In this document: positions 34,203-43,602 of the stretch, in pieces | Position numbering within the stretch: position 1 is the stretch's first letter | Layout: the number at the start of each line of letters is the position of its first letter | Assembly: GCA_016839165.1 (NCBI GenBank) | Contig: CP069300.1 | Location: forward strand, 868,001 to 932,000 | Origin: Bradyrhizobium sp. PSBB068 | GTDB taxonomy: Bacteria; Pseudomonadota; Alphaproteobacteria; Rhizobiales; Xanthobacteraceae | Length of the DNA: 64,000 nucleotides | Direction: 5' to 3' | The notes under the pieces: generated by a model | Seen by the model: only the letters and a program-made list of their open reading frames with translations | Databases searched by the model: none | What the model was told of the DNA's origin: nothing | Program-made: the position numbers and the translations under genes

Positions 34203-35351
34203 CTAACCGCCGTTCGCCCGCATCGCCGACGCCAGCCGGCGCTTCTCGTCGCGCTCGGCCAGCACCGTCGCCTTGGTGTTGACGGTGGGGATTGCCGACA
34301 TGCCCGGCCGCAGCAGCCCGGTCAGGCTGTGATCGTCGAGCACGATCTTCACCGGCACGCGCTGCACGATCTTGGTGAAGTTGCCGGTGGCGTTGTCGGG
34401 CGGCAGCAGCGCGAATTCGAGGCCGCTCGCCGGCGACAGGCTGTCGACGTGACCCTTCAGCGTGGTGCCGCGAAAGCTGTCGACGGTGAGCTCGACCGGC
34501 TGGCCGTTGCGCACATGGGTCAGCTGCGTCTCCTTGAAATTGGCGACCACATAGACCGCATCGAGCGGCACCACGGCCATCAGCTGGGTGCCGGCCTGCA
34601 CGTATTGCCCGACACGCAGCGTGCGGGCCCCGACCGTGCCGTCGACCGGCGCGGTGATCTTCGCATAGGACAGGTTCAGCTCGGCCTGCTGCTCGACCGC
34701 ACGGGCGCGATCGACTTGCGCTGCGGCCTGGGCGCGTTGCGTGGTCAGCACATCGACCTTGCGCTGCGCCGCCGACAGCGCCGACTTCGCGTGCTGCAAT
34801 TGTGCGGTGTTGGCGCGCAGCGCCGCGTCGGTCTGCTGCGCGCGCTGAATGGTGCCGGAGCCGGACTTCATCAGCCCGTCGTAGCGGGTCTGCTCCTCCT
34901 GGGCGAACTTCAGATTGGCCTCGGCGGCGGTGACGTCGGCGGTGCTCTGGTCGATGATCGGCTGCTGCAATTCGAGCTGGGCGTCGAGGTTGCGCACTGA
35001 CGCTTCCGCGGCGTTGACGTCGGCCTTGGCCTGACCCAGCGCGGTGCGGTAATCGCGGTCATCGATCTCGGCCAGCAATTCGCCGGCCTTCACCGGCTGG
35101 TTGTCGGTGACCAGCACCCGGGCGATGTAACCCGACACCTTCGGGGCGATGATCGTGGAGTCCGCCTTCACATAGGCGTCGTCGGTCGACTCGAGGTAAC
35201 GGCCGGTGGTGACATAGTCGTAGCCGAAGTCACCGGCGACGGCGATGCCGAGCAGGGCAGCGAGCCCGAGGCTCACCCGCTTGACCGTCTGCCGCGACGG
35301 GCGAAGGCCGATTTTGGCCGGTTCTTCAGGGACATAGGCGGTGGTCGACAT
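34203..35351 (-). CDS. HlyD/EmrA-family membrane fusion protein
   Basis: Encodes 382 residues. A single transmembrane helix (about 29-47) is followed by the biotinyl-lipoyl-like half DAYVKADSTIIAPKVSGYIARVLV, a long coiled-coil hairpin (about 95-215) and the second lipoyl half ITAPVDGTVGARTLRVGQYV. It links the MFS antiporter to an outer-membrane channel across the periplasm. AGGAGA precedes the ATG at 35351; an earlier frame start at 35372 is unlikely. A terminator follows, so it is its own transcript. Confidence 0.93.
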   Translation of the reverse strand: MSTTAYVPEEPAKIGLRPSRQTVKRVSLGLAALLGIAVAGDFGYDYVTTGRYLESTDDAYVKADSTIIAPKVSGYIARVLVTDNQPVKAGELLAEIDDRDYRTALGQAKADVNAAEASVRNLDAQLELQQPIIDQSTADVTAAEANLKFAQEEQTRYDGLMKSGSGTIQRAQQTDAALRANTAQLQHAKSALSAAQRKVDVLTTQRAQAAAQVDRARAVEQQAELNLSYAKITAPVDGTVGARTLRVGQYVQAGTQLMAVVPLDAVYVVANFKETQLTHVRNGQPVELTVDSFRGTTLKGHVDSLSPASGLEFALLPPDNATGNFTKIVQRVPVKIVLDDHSLTGLLRPGMSAIPTVNTKATVLAERDEKRRLASAMRANGG

Positions 35352-35433
35352 GGTCTTCTCCTGGCCGAACATTTGCGTCCTTCCAGAAAGGGCGCCAGTT
35401 TCGGCCCTTTAGATGCAATGTCCTCCCCGCTGT

Positions 35434-35481
35434 GATAATCCCGATAAAACTGGAAGCATTATCAAGCCAGCGCTGATAATC
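35434..35481. promoter_or_regulatory. Three-half-site LysR-type operator between HlyD and LysR genes
   Basis: GATAATC at 35434-35440, ATTATC at 35458-35463 and TGATAATC at 35474-35481. ATTATCA and TGATAAT (35458-35480) form a perfect inverted repeat with a 9-base spacer. The array lies 14 bases before the LysR start and 83 before the HlyD start, so it can serve both divergent promoters. Confidence 0.75.
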
Positions 35482-35494
35482 CGGACCTTGCCGC

Positions 35495-36406
35495 ATGGAT
35501 CGCCTGACCAGTTTGACCGCGTTCGTCCGGGTCGTTGATTCCGGCGGCTTCTCCGCGGCCGGCCGCAAGCTCAACATGTCCACGACAATGGTGAGCAACC
35601 ACGTGCAGTCGCTGGAAGATCGCCTCGGTGCCCGACTGCTCAACCGCACCACGCGCAAGGTCAGCCTCACCGAGGTCGGCCAGGCCTATTACGACCGCTG
35701 CGTCCATATCCTCGCCGACATCGAGCAGGCCGACGACATCGCCGGCGCATTGCAGTCGGTGCCGCGCGGCACGCTGCGCATCTACACCAACACCCATCTG
35801 GCGCAGTTCCTGTCGCCCGCGGTCGTCGAGTTCCTGGCGACCTATCCGGAGGTCAAGGTCGACCTCGCGATCGGCGAGCGCAATGTCGACCTGATCGACG
35901 AGAACTACGATCTCGCGGTGCGCATGCTGCCGCCGCCGGATTCCAGCCTGATCGTGCGCAGCATCGCCACCTGGCGGCATGTGCTGTGCTGCTCGCACGG
36001 CTATATCGAACAGCACGGCAAGCCGACGCAGCTCGCCGACCTCGCGGAACGCAATTGCATCCGTCACGTCAACTATCCCTATGGCGACGACTGGCATTTC
36101 GTCGACCGCAAGGGCACGCAGGCATCAGTGAAGGTCAGCGGCAATCTGATCGCCAATAGCGGCGACACACTGCGGCTCGCCGCCTTGGCCGGCGTCGGCG
36201 TGTTTCTCGCGGCGGGCTTCCTGGTCCGTGACGAGCTCGAGTCCGGCCAATTGGTCCGCCTGTTGCCCGAGTACCGGCCGGTCGAGTTCACCATGAACGC
36301 GGTCTATCCGCACCGGCATCATCTCTCGGCGAAGGTTCGGACCTTCATCGACCTCCTGGTGCATCACGCCACCGAGCAGCAGAAGCTGATCAATCCGTAT
36401 TCGTGA
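35495..36406 (+). CDS. LysR-family regulator of the efflux genes
   Basis: Encodes 303 residues. The N-terminal helix-turn-helix contains SGGFSAAGRKLNMSTTMVSNHVQSLEDRLGARLLNRTTRK; the effector domain follows from about residue 90 (PRGTLRIYTNTHLAQFLSPAVVEFL). It is divergent from the HlyD gene and shares the half-site array with it. A second array precedes the MFS gene, so it probably controls both pump genes and itself. Inducer unknown, likely a toxic aromatic or drug. Confidence 0.92.
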   Translation: MDRLTSLTAFVRVVDSGGFSAAGRKLNMSTTMVSNHVQSLEDRLGARLLNRTTRKVSLTEVGQAYYDRCVHILADIEQADDIAGALQSVPRGTLRIYTNTHLAQFLSPAVVEFLATYPEVKVDLAIGERNVDLIDENYDLAVRMLPPPDSSLIVRSIATWRHVLCCSHGYIEQHGKPTQLADLAERNCIRHVNYPYGDDWHFVDRKGTQASVKVSGNLIANSGDTLRLAALAGVGVFLAAGFLVRDELESGQLVRLLPEYRPVEFTMNAVYPHRHHLSAKVRTFIDLLVHHATEQQKLINPYS

Positions 36407-36513
36407 GCGGGCGTGGGTTGACGGGACTGGCAGCACGGCGCTCGTCATGGCGGCACGCATCCCTTGCATGGCGCTCCCGTGTATCAAGGTCGCCTCATCT
36501 GCCGGGGCCTGCC

Positions 36514-37484
36514 ATGCCGCTTCGTCTTCTCGCATCGGTTCTGTTCGCGCTCGCAGCATCCCTGCCGCTGCACACGCCCGCACGCGCCGCCTATCCCGAT
36601 CACATCGTCAGGATCGTGGTGCCGTTCGCGCCGGGCGGCGGCACCGATGTCGTCGCGCGCACGCTGGCGCAGGAGATGCAGAAGGATCTCGGCGTTGCGG
36701 TCATCATCGAGAACAAGCCGGGCGCAGGCACCATCATAGGCACGCAGAGCGTCGCCGCGAGCCCACCCGACGGCTACACGCTGCTGATGGCGACCTTCGC
36801 CAATGCGGTCAACCCGAGCCTCTACCGCAAGCTGCCTTACGATCCGCACAAGGACCTTGCACCGGTGGGGCTGGTGGCCCGCTCGTTCAACATCGTTGTG
36901 GTCAATCCAGCATCGCCGATCAAGTCGATCGGGGACCTGATCGCAGCCGCTAAGGCCGATCCGGAAAAACTGTCCTACGGAACCTACGGCACCGGCACCT
37001 CGGCGCATCTCGCCGGCGAGTTGTTCAAGCGCATGGCCGGCGTCAACCTGACCACCGTGCCTTACAAGGGCGCGGCGCCAGGGATCACCGACCTGTTGGG
37101 CGGCCAGATCCAGGTGATGTTCACGACGGTCGCAAGCTGCGCGTCGCTGGTCGAGGCCGGCCAGCTGGCGCGATCGCCGTGACCTCGACTGAGCGCTCAC
37201 CGTCATTCCCGAAATTGCCGACCGTGTCGGAAACCGGTGTGCCCGGCTACGCAGCGGAATCCTGGTACGGCCTTTACGCACCTGCGAACACGCCTCCCGA
37301 CATCATCGACCGCCTCAACAAATCAGCCGCCAGGGCGGTGCAGGCGGAGGCCTTCAAGAAGCTCAGCGTCAATGAGGGCCTCGTGATGGTCGCTGCACCG
37401 CCCGCAGACCTCGACCGCTATTTTGCTGGTGAGGAGGCGCGCTGGCGCAAGGTGATTGAGGACGCCGGCATCAAAGCTGAGTAG
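36514..37484 (+). pseudogene. Tripartite tricarboxylate (Bug) substrate-binding protein, frameshifted
   Basis: The first frame (from the ATG at 36514) gives a signal peptide and the Bug fold: IVVPFAPGGGTDVVARTLA, IENKPGAGTIIGTQSVA and GGQIQVMFTTVAS, then stops at 37182 with QLARSP. The expected continuation, AVTSTERSP.. then TVSETGVPGYAAESWYGLYAP, is in another frame up to the stop at 37484. Comparing QL-ARSP with the usual QLRAIAVTS, one base is missing near 37166-37172. The two pieces together give a normal 320-residue protein. No TctA/TctB genes are nearby, as is common for orphan Bug proteins. Confidence 0.85.
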
Positions 37485-37633
37485 ACTGGTTGCCCGGCGC
37501 AACGATCACATCTTTTTGCATCGCCATGCCGCAACCGTGATTCTAGACGCAATCAATGGTTCCTGGGGTCGTTGATGACGGGACACCGGCAACACCGCCG
37601 GTTTGATCAGGGCCTCGGGCTGGGGAGTGAGCC

Positions 37634-37819
37634 ATGTGGATTCTGTTGCTGCTGCCGTTTATCGGCTTGCTATGGGTGCCGTTCTATAATTTCGCCGAGC
37701 CGTCGCTGTTCGGTTTTCCCTTCTTCTACTGGTACCAGCTCGCCTGGGTGCCGATCTCCTCGCTGCTGATCTGGCTGGTCTATCGCAGCCGTACGCCTGA
37801 CAGCGACGAGACACGGTGA
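37634..37819 (+). CDS. DUF3311 small membrane subunit of SSS symporter
   Basis: Encodes 61 residues with two transmembrane helices (about 2-22 and 29-49) and the family motif FGFPFFYWYQLAWVP. DUF3311 genes are almost always followed by a sodium:solute symporter, as here after 10 bases. Probably needed for assembly or function of the symporter. Confidence 0.9.
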   Translation: MWILLLLPFIGLLWVPFYNFAEPSLFGFPFFYWYQLAWVPISSLLIWLVYRSRTPDSDETR

Positions 37820-37829
37820 GGGGGCAGCC

Positions 37830-39320
37830 ATGACCGACCATATCGCCTGGGTGGCGCTCTCCGTCTTCATCTTCTTCTTCGCCCTCGTCACCGTGATGGG
37901 CTTCTTCGCCGCGCGCTGGAAATCCGGTCCGGTGAACGAACATCTCGACGAGTGGGGTCTCGGCGGCCGCCAGTTCGGCACCTGGATCACCTGGTTCCTG
38001 GTCGGCGGGGATTTCTACACCGCCTACACCGTGATCGCGGTGCCGGCGCTGGTCTATGCGGTCGGCGCCTACGGCTTCTTCGCGCTGCCCTACACCATCA
38101 TCGTCTATCCCTTCGTGTTCGCGGTGATGCCGGTGCTGTGGAAGAAGGCGCATGCCAACGGCTACGTCACCGCCGCGGACGTGGTCCACGGCGCCTACGG
38201 CTCGCGCGCGCTCGAGCTCGCGGTGGCTCTGACCGGCCTGGTCGCGACCATGCCCTATATCGCGCTGCAACTGATCGGCATGGAGGTCGTGATCAAGGCG
38301 ATGGGCCTGACGGGTGAATTGCCGATCATCGCTGCTTTCGTGATCCTTGCGCTCTATACCTACAGCTCCGGCCTGCGCGCGCCGGCGCTGATCGCCTTCG
38401 TCAAGGACATCATGATCTACATCGTGGTGCTGACGGCTGTTGTCGTGGTGCCCTCGAAGCTCGGCGGCTATGGCGCGGTGTTCTCGGCGGCCCACGACGC
38501 CTTCACGGCCAAGGGCGGCGCCACCGGACTGACGCTGAAGCCCGCGCAATATCTGCCCTATGCCACGCTGGCACTCGGCTCGGCGCTGGCAGCCTTCATG
38601 TATCCGCATACGCTGACCGGGATCTTCGCCTCGAAGTCGGCGGATACCATCCGCAAGAACGCGATCCTGCTGCCGGCCTATACGCTGCTGCTCGGCCTGA
38701 TCGCGCTGCTCGGCTACATGGCCTATGCCGCCAACATCAAGGTGACCTCGCCGAACGACGTGGTGCCGATGCTGTTCAAGACGCTGTTTCCGGAATGGTT
38801 CGCAGGCTTCGCATTCTCGGCGATCGCGATCGGCGCGCTGGTGCCGGCGGCGGTGATGAGCATCGGCGCCGCCAATTTGTTCACCCGCAATGTCTGGAAG
38901 CACTACGTCAATCCGGGCATCTCGCATGCCGGTGAGGCGTCGGTGGCCAAGATCACCTCGCTGGTGGTGAAGGTCGGCGCGCTCGCCTTCATCCTGTTCC
39001 TGCCGACGCAATATGCGCTCGACCTGCAACTGCTCGGCGGTCTCTGGATCGTGCAGACGCTGCCGGCGCTGGTGTTCGGCCTGTTCACCGTCTGGTTCCG
39101 CGCCGAGGGCCTGCTGCTCGGCTGGGCGGTCGGCATCGGCTGGGGCACCTACACGGCGTGGAGCAATGGGCTGAAGCCGCTCGCCAGCATCTCGCTCGGC
39201 GATGCCAGCTATACCTTCTATGTCGGGCTCGGCGCGCTGTTGCTCAACATCGTGGTGGCGGTGATCGCGACCGTCCTGGTTGGGTTGATCTCACCCGCCA
39301 AGCGCGGCGCGGCGGCCTGA
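37830..39320 (+). CDS. Sodium:solute symporter (SSS), monocarboxylate-type
   Basis: Encodes 496 residues with about 13 transmembrane segments. Family marks are EWGLGGRQFGTWITWFLVGGDFYTAYTVIAVPA near TM2, SSGLRAPALIAFVKDIMIY, and the MYPHTLTGIFASKS loop. It resembles MctP-type importers of lactate, pyruvate or other monocarboxylates. Its last 30 bases overlap the 3' end of the convergent oxidoreductase gene. Confidence 0.92.
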   Translation: MTDHIAWVALSVFIFFFALVTVMGFFAARWKSGPVNEHLDEWGLGGRQFGTWITWFLVGGDFYTAYTVIAVPALVYAVGAYGFFALPYTIIVYPFVFAVMPVLWKKAHANGYVTAADVVHGAYGSRALELAVALTGLVATMPYIALQLIGMEVVIKAMGLTGELPIIAAFVILALYTYSSGLRAPALIAFVKDIMIYIVVLTAVVVVPSKLGGYGAVFSAAHDAFTAKGGATGLTLKPAQYLPYATLALGSALAAFMYPHTLTGIFASKSADTIRKNAILLPAYTLLLGLIALLGYMAYAANIKVTSPNDVVPMLFKTLFPEWFAGFAFSAIAIGALVPAAVMSIGAANLFTRNVWKHYVNPGISHAGEASVAKITSLVVKVGALAFILFLPTQYALDLQLLGGLWIVQTLPALVFGLFTVWFRAEGLLLGWAVGIGWGTYTAWSNGLKPLASISLGDASYTFYVGLGALLLNIVVAVIATVLVGLISPAKRGAAA

Positions 39321-42300
39321 GCCGTCGTGCGTATCTGACGGGGCGGGGGTGAGAAGCGCGGTGAGCCGCGCTACCTCCGCCTTGGTCTTGTCGATCGCGG
39401 CGTCCTTCACCGATCCGTAGCCGCGGATCTCCATCGGAGCCTTTGCGATCGCGACCAGATCGGCCAGCCGCGCGGCATCGAGCTTGCCGAGCATGGTGTC
39501 GATCAACGCCTCGTACCAGCCGATCAGCTCTCGCTCGGCGCGGCGTTCCGCGGTGTAGCCGAACACGTCGAACGGCGTGCCGCGCAGCACCTTGAGCTGC
39601 GCGAGCAGCCGCAGCGGGGTCTGGATCCATTGCCCGAACGCGCGCTTCCTCGGCCGGCCGCGCGCGTCGCGCCGCGCCGGCAGCAGCGGCGGCGCGAGGT
39701 GGTACTGCACCGTGAAGTCGCCGTCGAACTTATGCTTGAGCTCGTCGAGGAAGTCGGTCTGCATATGCAGCCGCGCCACCTCATATTCGTCCTTGTAGGC
39801 CATCAGCTTGAACAGCGAACGGGCCACGGCGTCGGTGAGGGGAAGGTCGTTTGGGTTCTGTTCAGTCTGTCCGCGCGCTCGGTTCGCCTCTCCCGCTTGC
39901 GGGGGAGGGGGCGCACCTTCGTTGCGGTCGCCGCCGAGTGCCGCCTCAGCGTGGCGGACACGATCGACGGCCGCACGGTAGCGCGAGGCGTAGGCCGCGT
40001 TCTGGTAGTCGCGCAGGAAGTCCGTGCGTCGCGTGATCACCTGGTCCAGCGTCTCCTGCTCCTTCGCGGCAGTATCTTCCGCCTTCGGCAGGAAATCCGG
40101 ATCGACAAAGGCGAGCCGGCCCCAGGCGAAGGCCTGTTTGTTGCGCTCGATCGCGACGCCGTTCAGCTCGATCGCGCGCGTCAGCGCCTCCAGCGACACC
40201 GGCACCAGGCCCTGCTGCCAGGCGAAGCCCAGCATCATGATGTTGGCGTAGACGCTGTCGCCGAGCAGCCGCTCGGCCAGCGCGTTGGCGTTGAGGGTGG
40301 TGAGATTACCCGATCCGATCACTCGCTCGATGGCGCGCAGCCGAACCGGCGAGGCGAGGTCGGCGTCGCGGAAGCGCACCACGTCGCCGGTCGGCATCTC
40401 CGCGGTGTTGACCGCAGCGCGCATGCCCTTGCGGTACGTGCCGGACGCCTTGGCCGACGAGCTCACCACGAGATCGCAGCCGATCAGCGCGTCGGCTGCG
40501 CCCTGGTCGATCCGCACCTGATGCAGCGCGTCGGGCTTGGCCGCGAGCCGCAGGAAGCTCAACACCGGACCGAATTTCTGCGCAAAGCCGGTGAAGTCGA
40601 GCACCGAGACGCCGCGCCCCTCGAGATGCGCGGCCATCGCGATCAGCGCGCCGACCGTGATGACGCCGGTGCCGCCGACGCCGGTGACGAGGAGATCATA
40701 GGGCTTGTCGAGTGCCGTGAACTCCGGCGCCGGCAGCGTGGCGGCGCGCGCCAGCGGATCGATCGCGCTCGCATTCTTGGCCGGCCGCTTGCCGCCTTCG
40801 ATAGTGACAAAACTCGGGCAGAAGCCGTTGAGGCAGGAGAAATCCTTGTTGCAGGTCGAGAGATTGATCTTGCGCTTGCGGCCGAACGGCGTCTCCTTCG
40901 GCTCGACGCTGAGGCAGTTGGATTCCACCGAGCAGTCGCCGCAGCCTTCGCAGACGAGGTCGTTGATGTAGGCGAAGCGTTGGGGATCGGCGATCGTGCC
41001 ACGCTTGCGGCGGCGCCGTTTCTCGGTCGCGCAGGTCTGCTGATAGATCAGCACCGTGACGCCGGAAATGTCGCGCAGCTCGCGCTGCACGGCGTCCATC
41101 TCCTCGCGGGCGTGGATGGTGACGCCAACCGGCAGGTCCGCCGGCGAAAAATGCGCGGGATCGTCCGACACCAATGCGATTCGCGACACGCCTTCGGCGC
41201 GGACGCTGTGCGCGATCGCCTGCACGCTGACCGGGCCGTCCACCGGCTGGCCGCCGGTCATTGCGACGGCGTCATTGAACAGGATCTTGTAGGTGATGTT
41301 GGCTTTCGCCGCGATCGCCTGGCGGATCGCCATCGAGCCGGAATGATAATAGGTGCCCTCGCCGAGATTCTGGAACACATGGCTGTTGCCGGTGAATTTC
41401 GACGACGCCGCCCAGTTGACGCCTTCGCCGCCCATCTGGATCAGCGACGAGGTCTCCCGGTCCATCCAGCTCGCCATGAAGTGGCAGCCGATGCCGGCCA
41501 GCGCTTTCGAACCCTCGGGCACTTTCGTCGAAATGTTGTGCGGGCAGCCCGAGCAGAAATACGGCGTGCGCGTCGCGCCCGGCACCGCGATCATCCGATC
41601 CTGCTCCGGCACCAGCGCGGCGACGCGGCGCGCAAGCTGCAATTCGGGAAACATCGGATCGAGCCGACGCGCCAGCACATCGGCCAGTATCCGCGGTGAC
41701 AATTCGCCGGTCCAGGAGATCAGCCGCGCCCCGGTTTCGTCATGCTTGCCGACCATCCGCTCCGGTTTCGATCCGGGATAGTCGTAGAAATACTCCTTGA
41801 ACTGGCTCTCGATGATGCCGCGTTTTTCTTCGACCACCAGGATCTCGCGCTTGCCCTTCACGAACTCCATCGCATCGTGCAGCGCCAACGGCCACACCAT
41901 GCCGACCTTGTAGATGTCGATGCCGAAGTGGCGGCAGGCGGCCTCGTCGAGGCCGACCAGCCGCAGCGCCTCCATCAGATCGAGATGCGCCTTGCCCGTG
42001 GTGACGATGCCGTAGCGCGCGTCCTTGATGCCGTAGATGCGGCGGTCGATCGGATTGGCTTTTGCAAACGCGTAGACCGCGTGCTTCTTGGCTTCGAGCC
42101 GCTCCTCGATTTGCGGGCCCGGCAGATCCGGCCAGCGATAATGCAGGCCTCCCGGCGGCGGCAGAAAATCCGCCTGTATGAAACGGCGCGGTGCGGGCAG
42201 CTCGACCGAGGCGCCGGACTCGACGATCTCCGAGATCGCCTTGAAGCCGACCCACATGCCGGAAAATCGACTGAGCGCATAGCCATATTCGCCGAATGCC

Positions 42301-42851
42301 AGATATTCGCCGACATCGGCCGGATGCAACGTCGGCATGAACCAGCTCATGAAGGCGACGTCGGATTGATGCGGCATCGAGGACGACACGCAGCCGTGGT
42401 CGTCGCCGGCGACGACCAGCACGCCGCCATGCGGCGAGGAACCATAGGCATTGCCGTGCTTCAGCGCATCGCCGGAGCGATCGACGCCGGGACCCTTGCC
42501 GTACCACAGCCCGAACACGCCATCGACCTCGCGGTCATTCTGCGTCTCGACCTGCTGCGACCCGAGCACCGCGGTTGCTGCGAGGTCCTCATTGACGGCG
42601 GGCAGGAATTCGATGCGGCTGTCCTTCAGCAGCGCGCCGATCTTCCACAGTTCGAGATCGACGCCGCCGAGCGGCGAGCCGCGATAGCCGGAGATGAAGC
42701 CCGCGGTGTTGGGACCGCTTGCGCGATCACGCCGCGCCTGGTCGAGCGCGATGCGCACGATCGCCTGCGTGCCGGTGAGGAAGACGCGGCCGCGTTCCCT
42801 GCTGTAGCGCTCGGAAAGCTGGTAGGCGTCGAGCAACGGCATCTGGCCCAT
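39291..42851 (-). CDS. Indolepyruvate ferredoxin oxidoreductase family protein, fused
   Basis: Encodes 1186 residues joining the parts that are separate IorA and IorB subunits in archaea. Order: pyrimidine-binding ThDP domain (LDAYQLSERY, FISGYRGSPLGGVD), ThDP/Mg PP domain (GIGCHFMASWMD), a CEGCGDC...CNKDFSCLNGFCPS cysteine cluster, then the gamma-type catalytic domain (DLLVTGVGGTGVITVGALIA). It oxidatively decarboxylates an aryl- or branched-chain 2-oxo acid to the acyl-CoA, passing electrons to ferredoxin. Divergent to an Lrp regulator. A proline/glutamine-rich insertion encoded by a palindromic repeat lies near residue 980. Confidence 0.93.
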   Translation of the reverse strand: MGQMPLLDAYQLSERYSRERGRVFLTGTQAIVRIALDQARRDRASGPNTAGFISGYRGSPLGGVDLELWKIGALLKDSRIEFLPAVNEDLAATAVLGSQQVETQNDREVDGVFGLWYGKGPGVDRSGDALKHGNAYGSSPHGGVLVVAGDDHGCVSSSMPHQSDVAFMSWFMPTLHPADVGEYLAFGEYGYALSRFSGMWVGFKAISEIVESGASVELPAPRRFIQADFLPPPGGLHYRWPDLPGPQIEERLEAKKHAVYAFAKANPIDRRIYGIKDARYGIVTTGKAHLDLMEALRLVGLDEAACRHFGIDIYKVGMVWPLALHDAMEFVKGKREILVVEEKRGIIESQFKEYFYDYPGSKPERMVGKHDETGARLISWTGELSPRILADVLARRLDPMFPELQLARRVAALVPEQDRMIAVPGATRTPYFCSGCPHNISTKVPEGSKALAGIGCHFMASWMDRETSSLIQMGGEGVNWAASSKFTGNSHVFQNLGEGTYYHSGSMAIRQAIAAKANITYKILFNDAVAMTGGQPVDGPVSVQAIAHSVRAEGVSRIALVSDDPAHFSPADLPVGVTIHAREEMDAVQRELRDISGVTVLIYQQTCATEKRRRRKRGTIADPQRFAYINDLVCEGCGDCSVESNCLSVEPKETPFGRKRKINLSTCNKDFSCLNGFCPSFVTIEGGKRPAKNASAIDPLARAATLPAPEFTALDKPYDLLVTGVGGTGVITVGALIAMAAHLEGRGVSVLDFTGFAQKFGPVLSFLRLAAKPDALHQVRIDQGAADALIGCDLVVSSSAKASGTYRKGMRAAVNTAEMPTGDVVRFRDADLASPVRLRAIERVIGSGNLTTLNANALAERLLGDSVYANIMMLGFAWQQGLVPVSLEALTRAIELNGVAIERNKQAFAWGRLAFVDPDFLPKAEDTAAKEQETLDQVITRRTDFLRDYQNAAYASRYRAAVDRVRHAEAALGGDRNEGAPPPPQAGEANRARGQTEQNPNDLPLTDAVARSLFKLMAYKDEYEVARLHMQTDFLDELKHKFDGDFTVQYHLAPPLLPARRDARGRPRKRAFGQWIQTPLRLLAQLKVLRGTPFDVFGYTAERRAERELIGWYEALIDTMLGKLDAARLADLVAIAKAPMEIRGYGSVKDAAIDKTKAEVARLTALLTPAPSDTHDGSGRRAALGG
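39887..39910. repeat. Short GC palindrome inside the oxidoreductase gene
   Basis: CCTCTCCCGC-TT-GCGGGGGAGG, in the coding strand of the 1186-residue protein, where it encodes part of GAPPPPQAGEANRARGQTEQ between otherwise conserved blocks. It is the same short-palindrome type seen between genes at 34058. Confidence 0.75.
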
Positions 42852-42911
42852 GACTGAAGCCCTCGGGGAATCGCAATGTCTGTTGCGACAACGCTATCCC
42901 CTTGTGCCTGG

Positions 42912-42993
42912 TAGGTCTCACCTATGTATTCTCCTCGCTAGGGCTATTTCGGTCAAAGATTGCTGGTGGATGTTAATTTTGGTAGAATCTACC
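42912..42993. promoter_or_regulatory. Two GGTAG palindromes, candidate Lrp-type operators
   Basis: TAGGT-CTC-ACCTA at 42912-42924 lies 61 bases before the oxidoreductase start (minus strand). GGTAGA-A-TCTACC at 42981-42993 lies 16 bases before the Lrp start. Both are perfect and share the GGTAG half-site, centres 69 bp apart, fitting an Lrp octamer wrapping both promoters. Binding is inferred. Confidence 0.7.
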
Positions 42994-43009
42994 GAACAGG
43001 AGCTGCGCT

Positions 43010-43465
43010 ATGGTTGAAGATCAGGATGAAAGAATCCTCGCCGAACTGCAGAAGGACGGCCGCGCCACCAACCAGCAGCTTGCCGAAACCGTGGGCATGT
43101 CGACCTCGGCGTGCTGGCGCCGGGTCCGCGCGCTGGAAGAGTCCGGCGTCATCTCGGGCTATTCGGCGCTGGTGGCGCGCGAGCGCGCCGGCTTTGCGAC
43201 CTCGGCGATCCTGCACGTCTCGCTGGAGCGGCACGACGTCAAGTTCGTCGACGAGTTCGTCGCGCGGGTGACGCAGCGCCGCGAGGTGCTGGAATGCTTC
43301 GCGACCACAGGCGATGCCGACTATCATCTGCGCGTCGTCGTGCGCGACATGGACGCCTACAACAGATTCTTGGACGAATTCATGTTCCGGATCCCCGGCA
43401 TCCGCCACGTGCGCACCAATGTGATTCTGAAGGAGATCAAGACCGGCGTGGCGCTGCCGTTTTAG
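43010..43465 (+). CDS. Lrp/AsnC-family transcriptional regulator
   Basis: Encodes 151 residues. The N-terminal HTH (NQQLAETVGMSTSACWRRVRALEESGVISGYSALV) and the C-terminal RAM domain (VLECFATTGDADYHLRVVVRDMDAYNRFL) are complete. It is divergent from the indolepyruvate oxidoreductase gene, the usual context of an Lrp-type regulator of aromatic or branched amino-acid breakdown. A palindrome at its own promoter suggests autoregulation. Confidence 0.93.
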   Translation: MVEDQDERILAELQKDGRATNQQLAETVGMSTSACWRRVRALEESGVISGYSALVARERAGFATSAILHVSLERHDVKFVDEFVARVTQRREVLECFATTGDADYHLRVVVRDMDAYNRFLDEFMFRIPGIRHVRTNVILKEIKTGVALPF

Positions 43466-43496
43466 CTCGTCGTTCGTGGTACGCGTCTCTCTCCCA

Positions 43497-43558
43497 CGTC
43501 ATTCCGGGGCGTGCGAAGCCCCGGCTCGACCGGGCGCCGCATGCGCGGGTGATGACGC
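43497..43558. repeat. Decayed palindromic repeat, TCATTCCGGGG family
   Basis: Starts ACGTCATTCCGGGGCG like the copies at 11144 and 30581 but then fuses to an end (CATGCGCGGGTGATGACG) of the GCTGTCATCGCCCGGC family. It is a mosaic of two families. Confidence 0.7.
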
Positions 43559-43602
43559 CGCGTGTTTGGCACGTGATTCGAAAACAAACTCAGTGTCGTC
43601 CC

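Noticed and set aside
37160..37190. Programmed frameshifting in the Bug-type binding protein
   Set aside because: No slippery heptamer or downstream stem seen at the shift; simple one-base loss is more likely.
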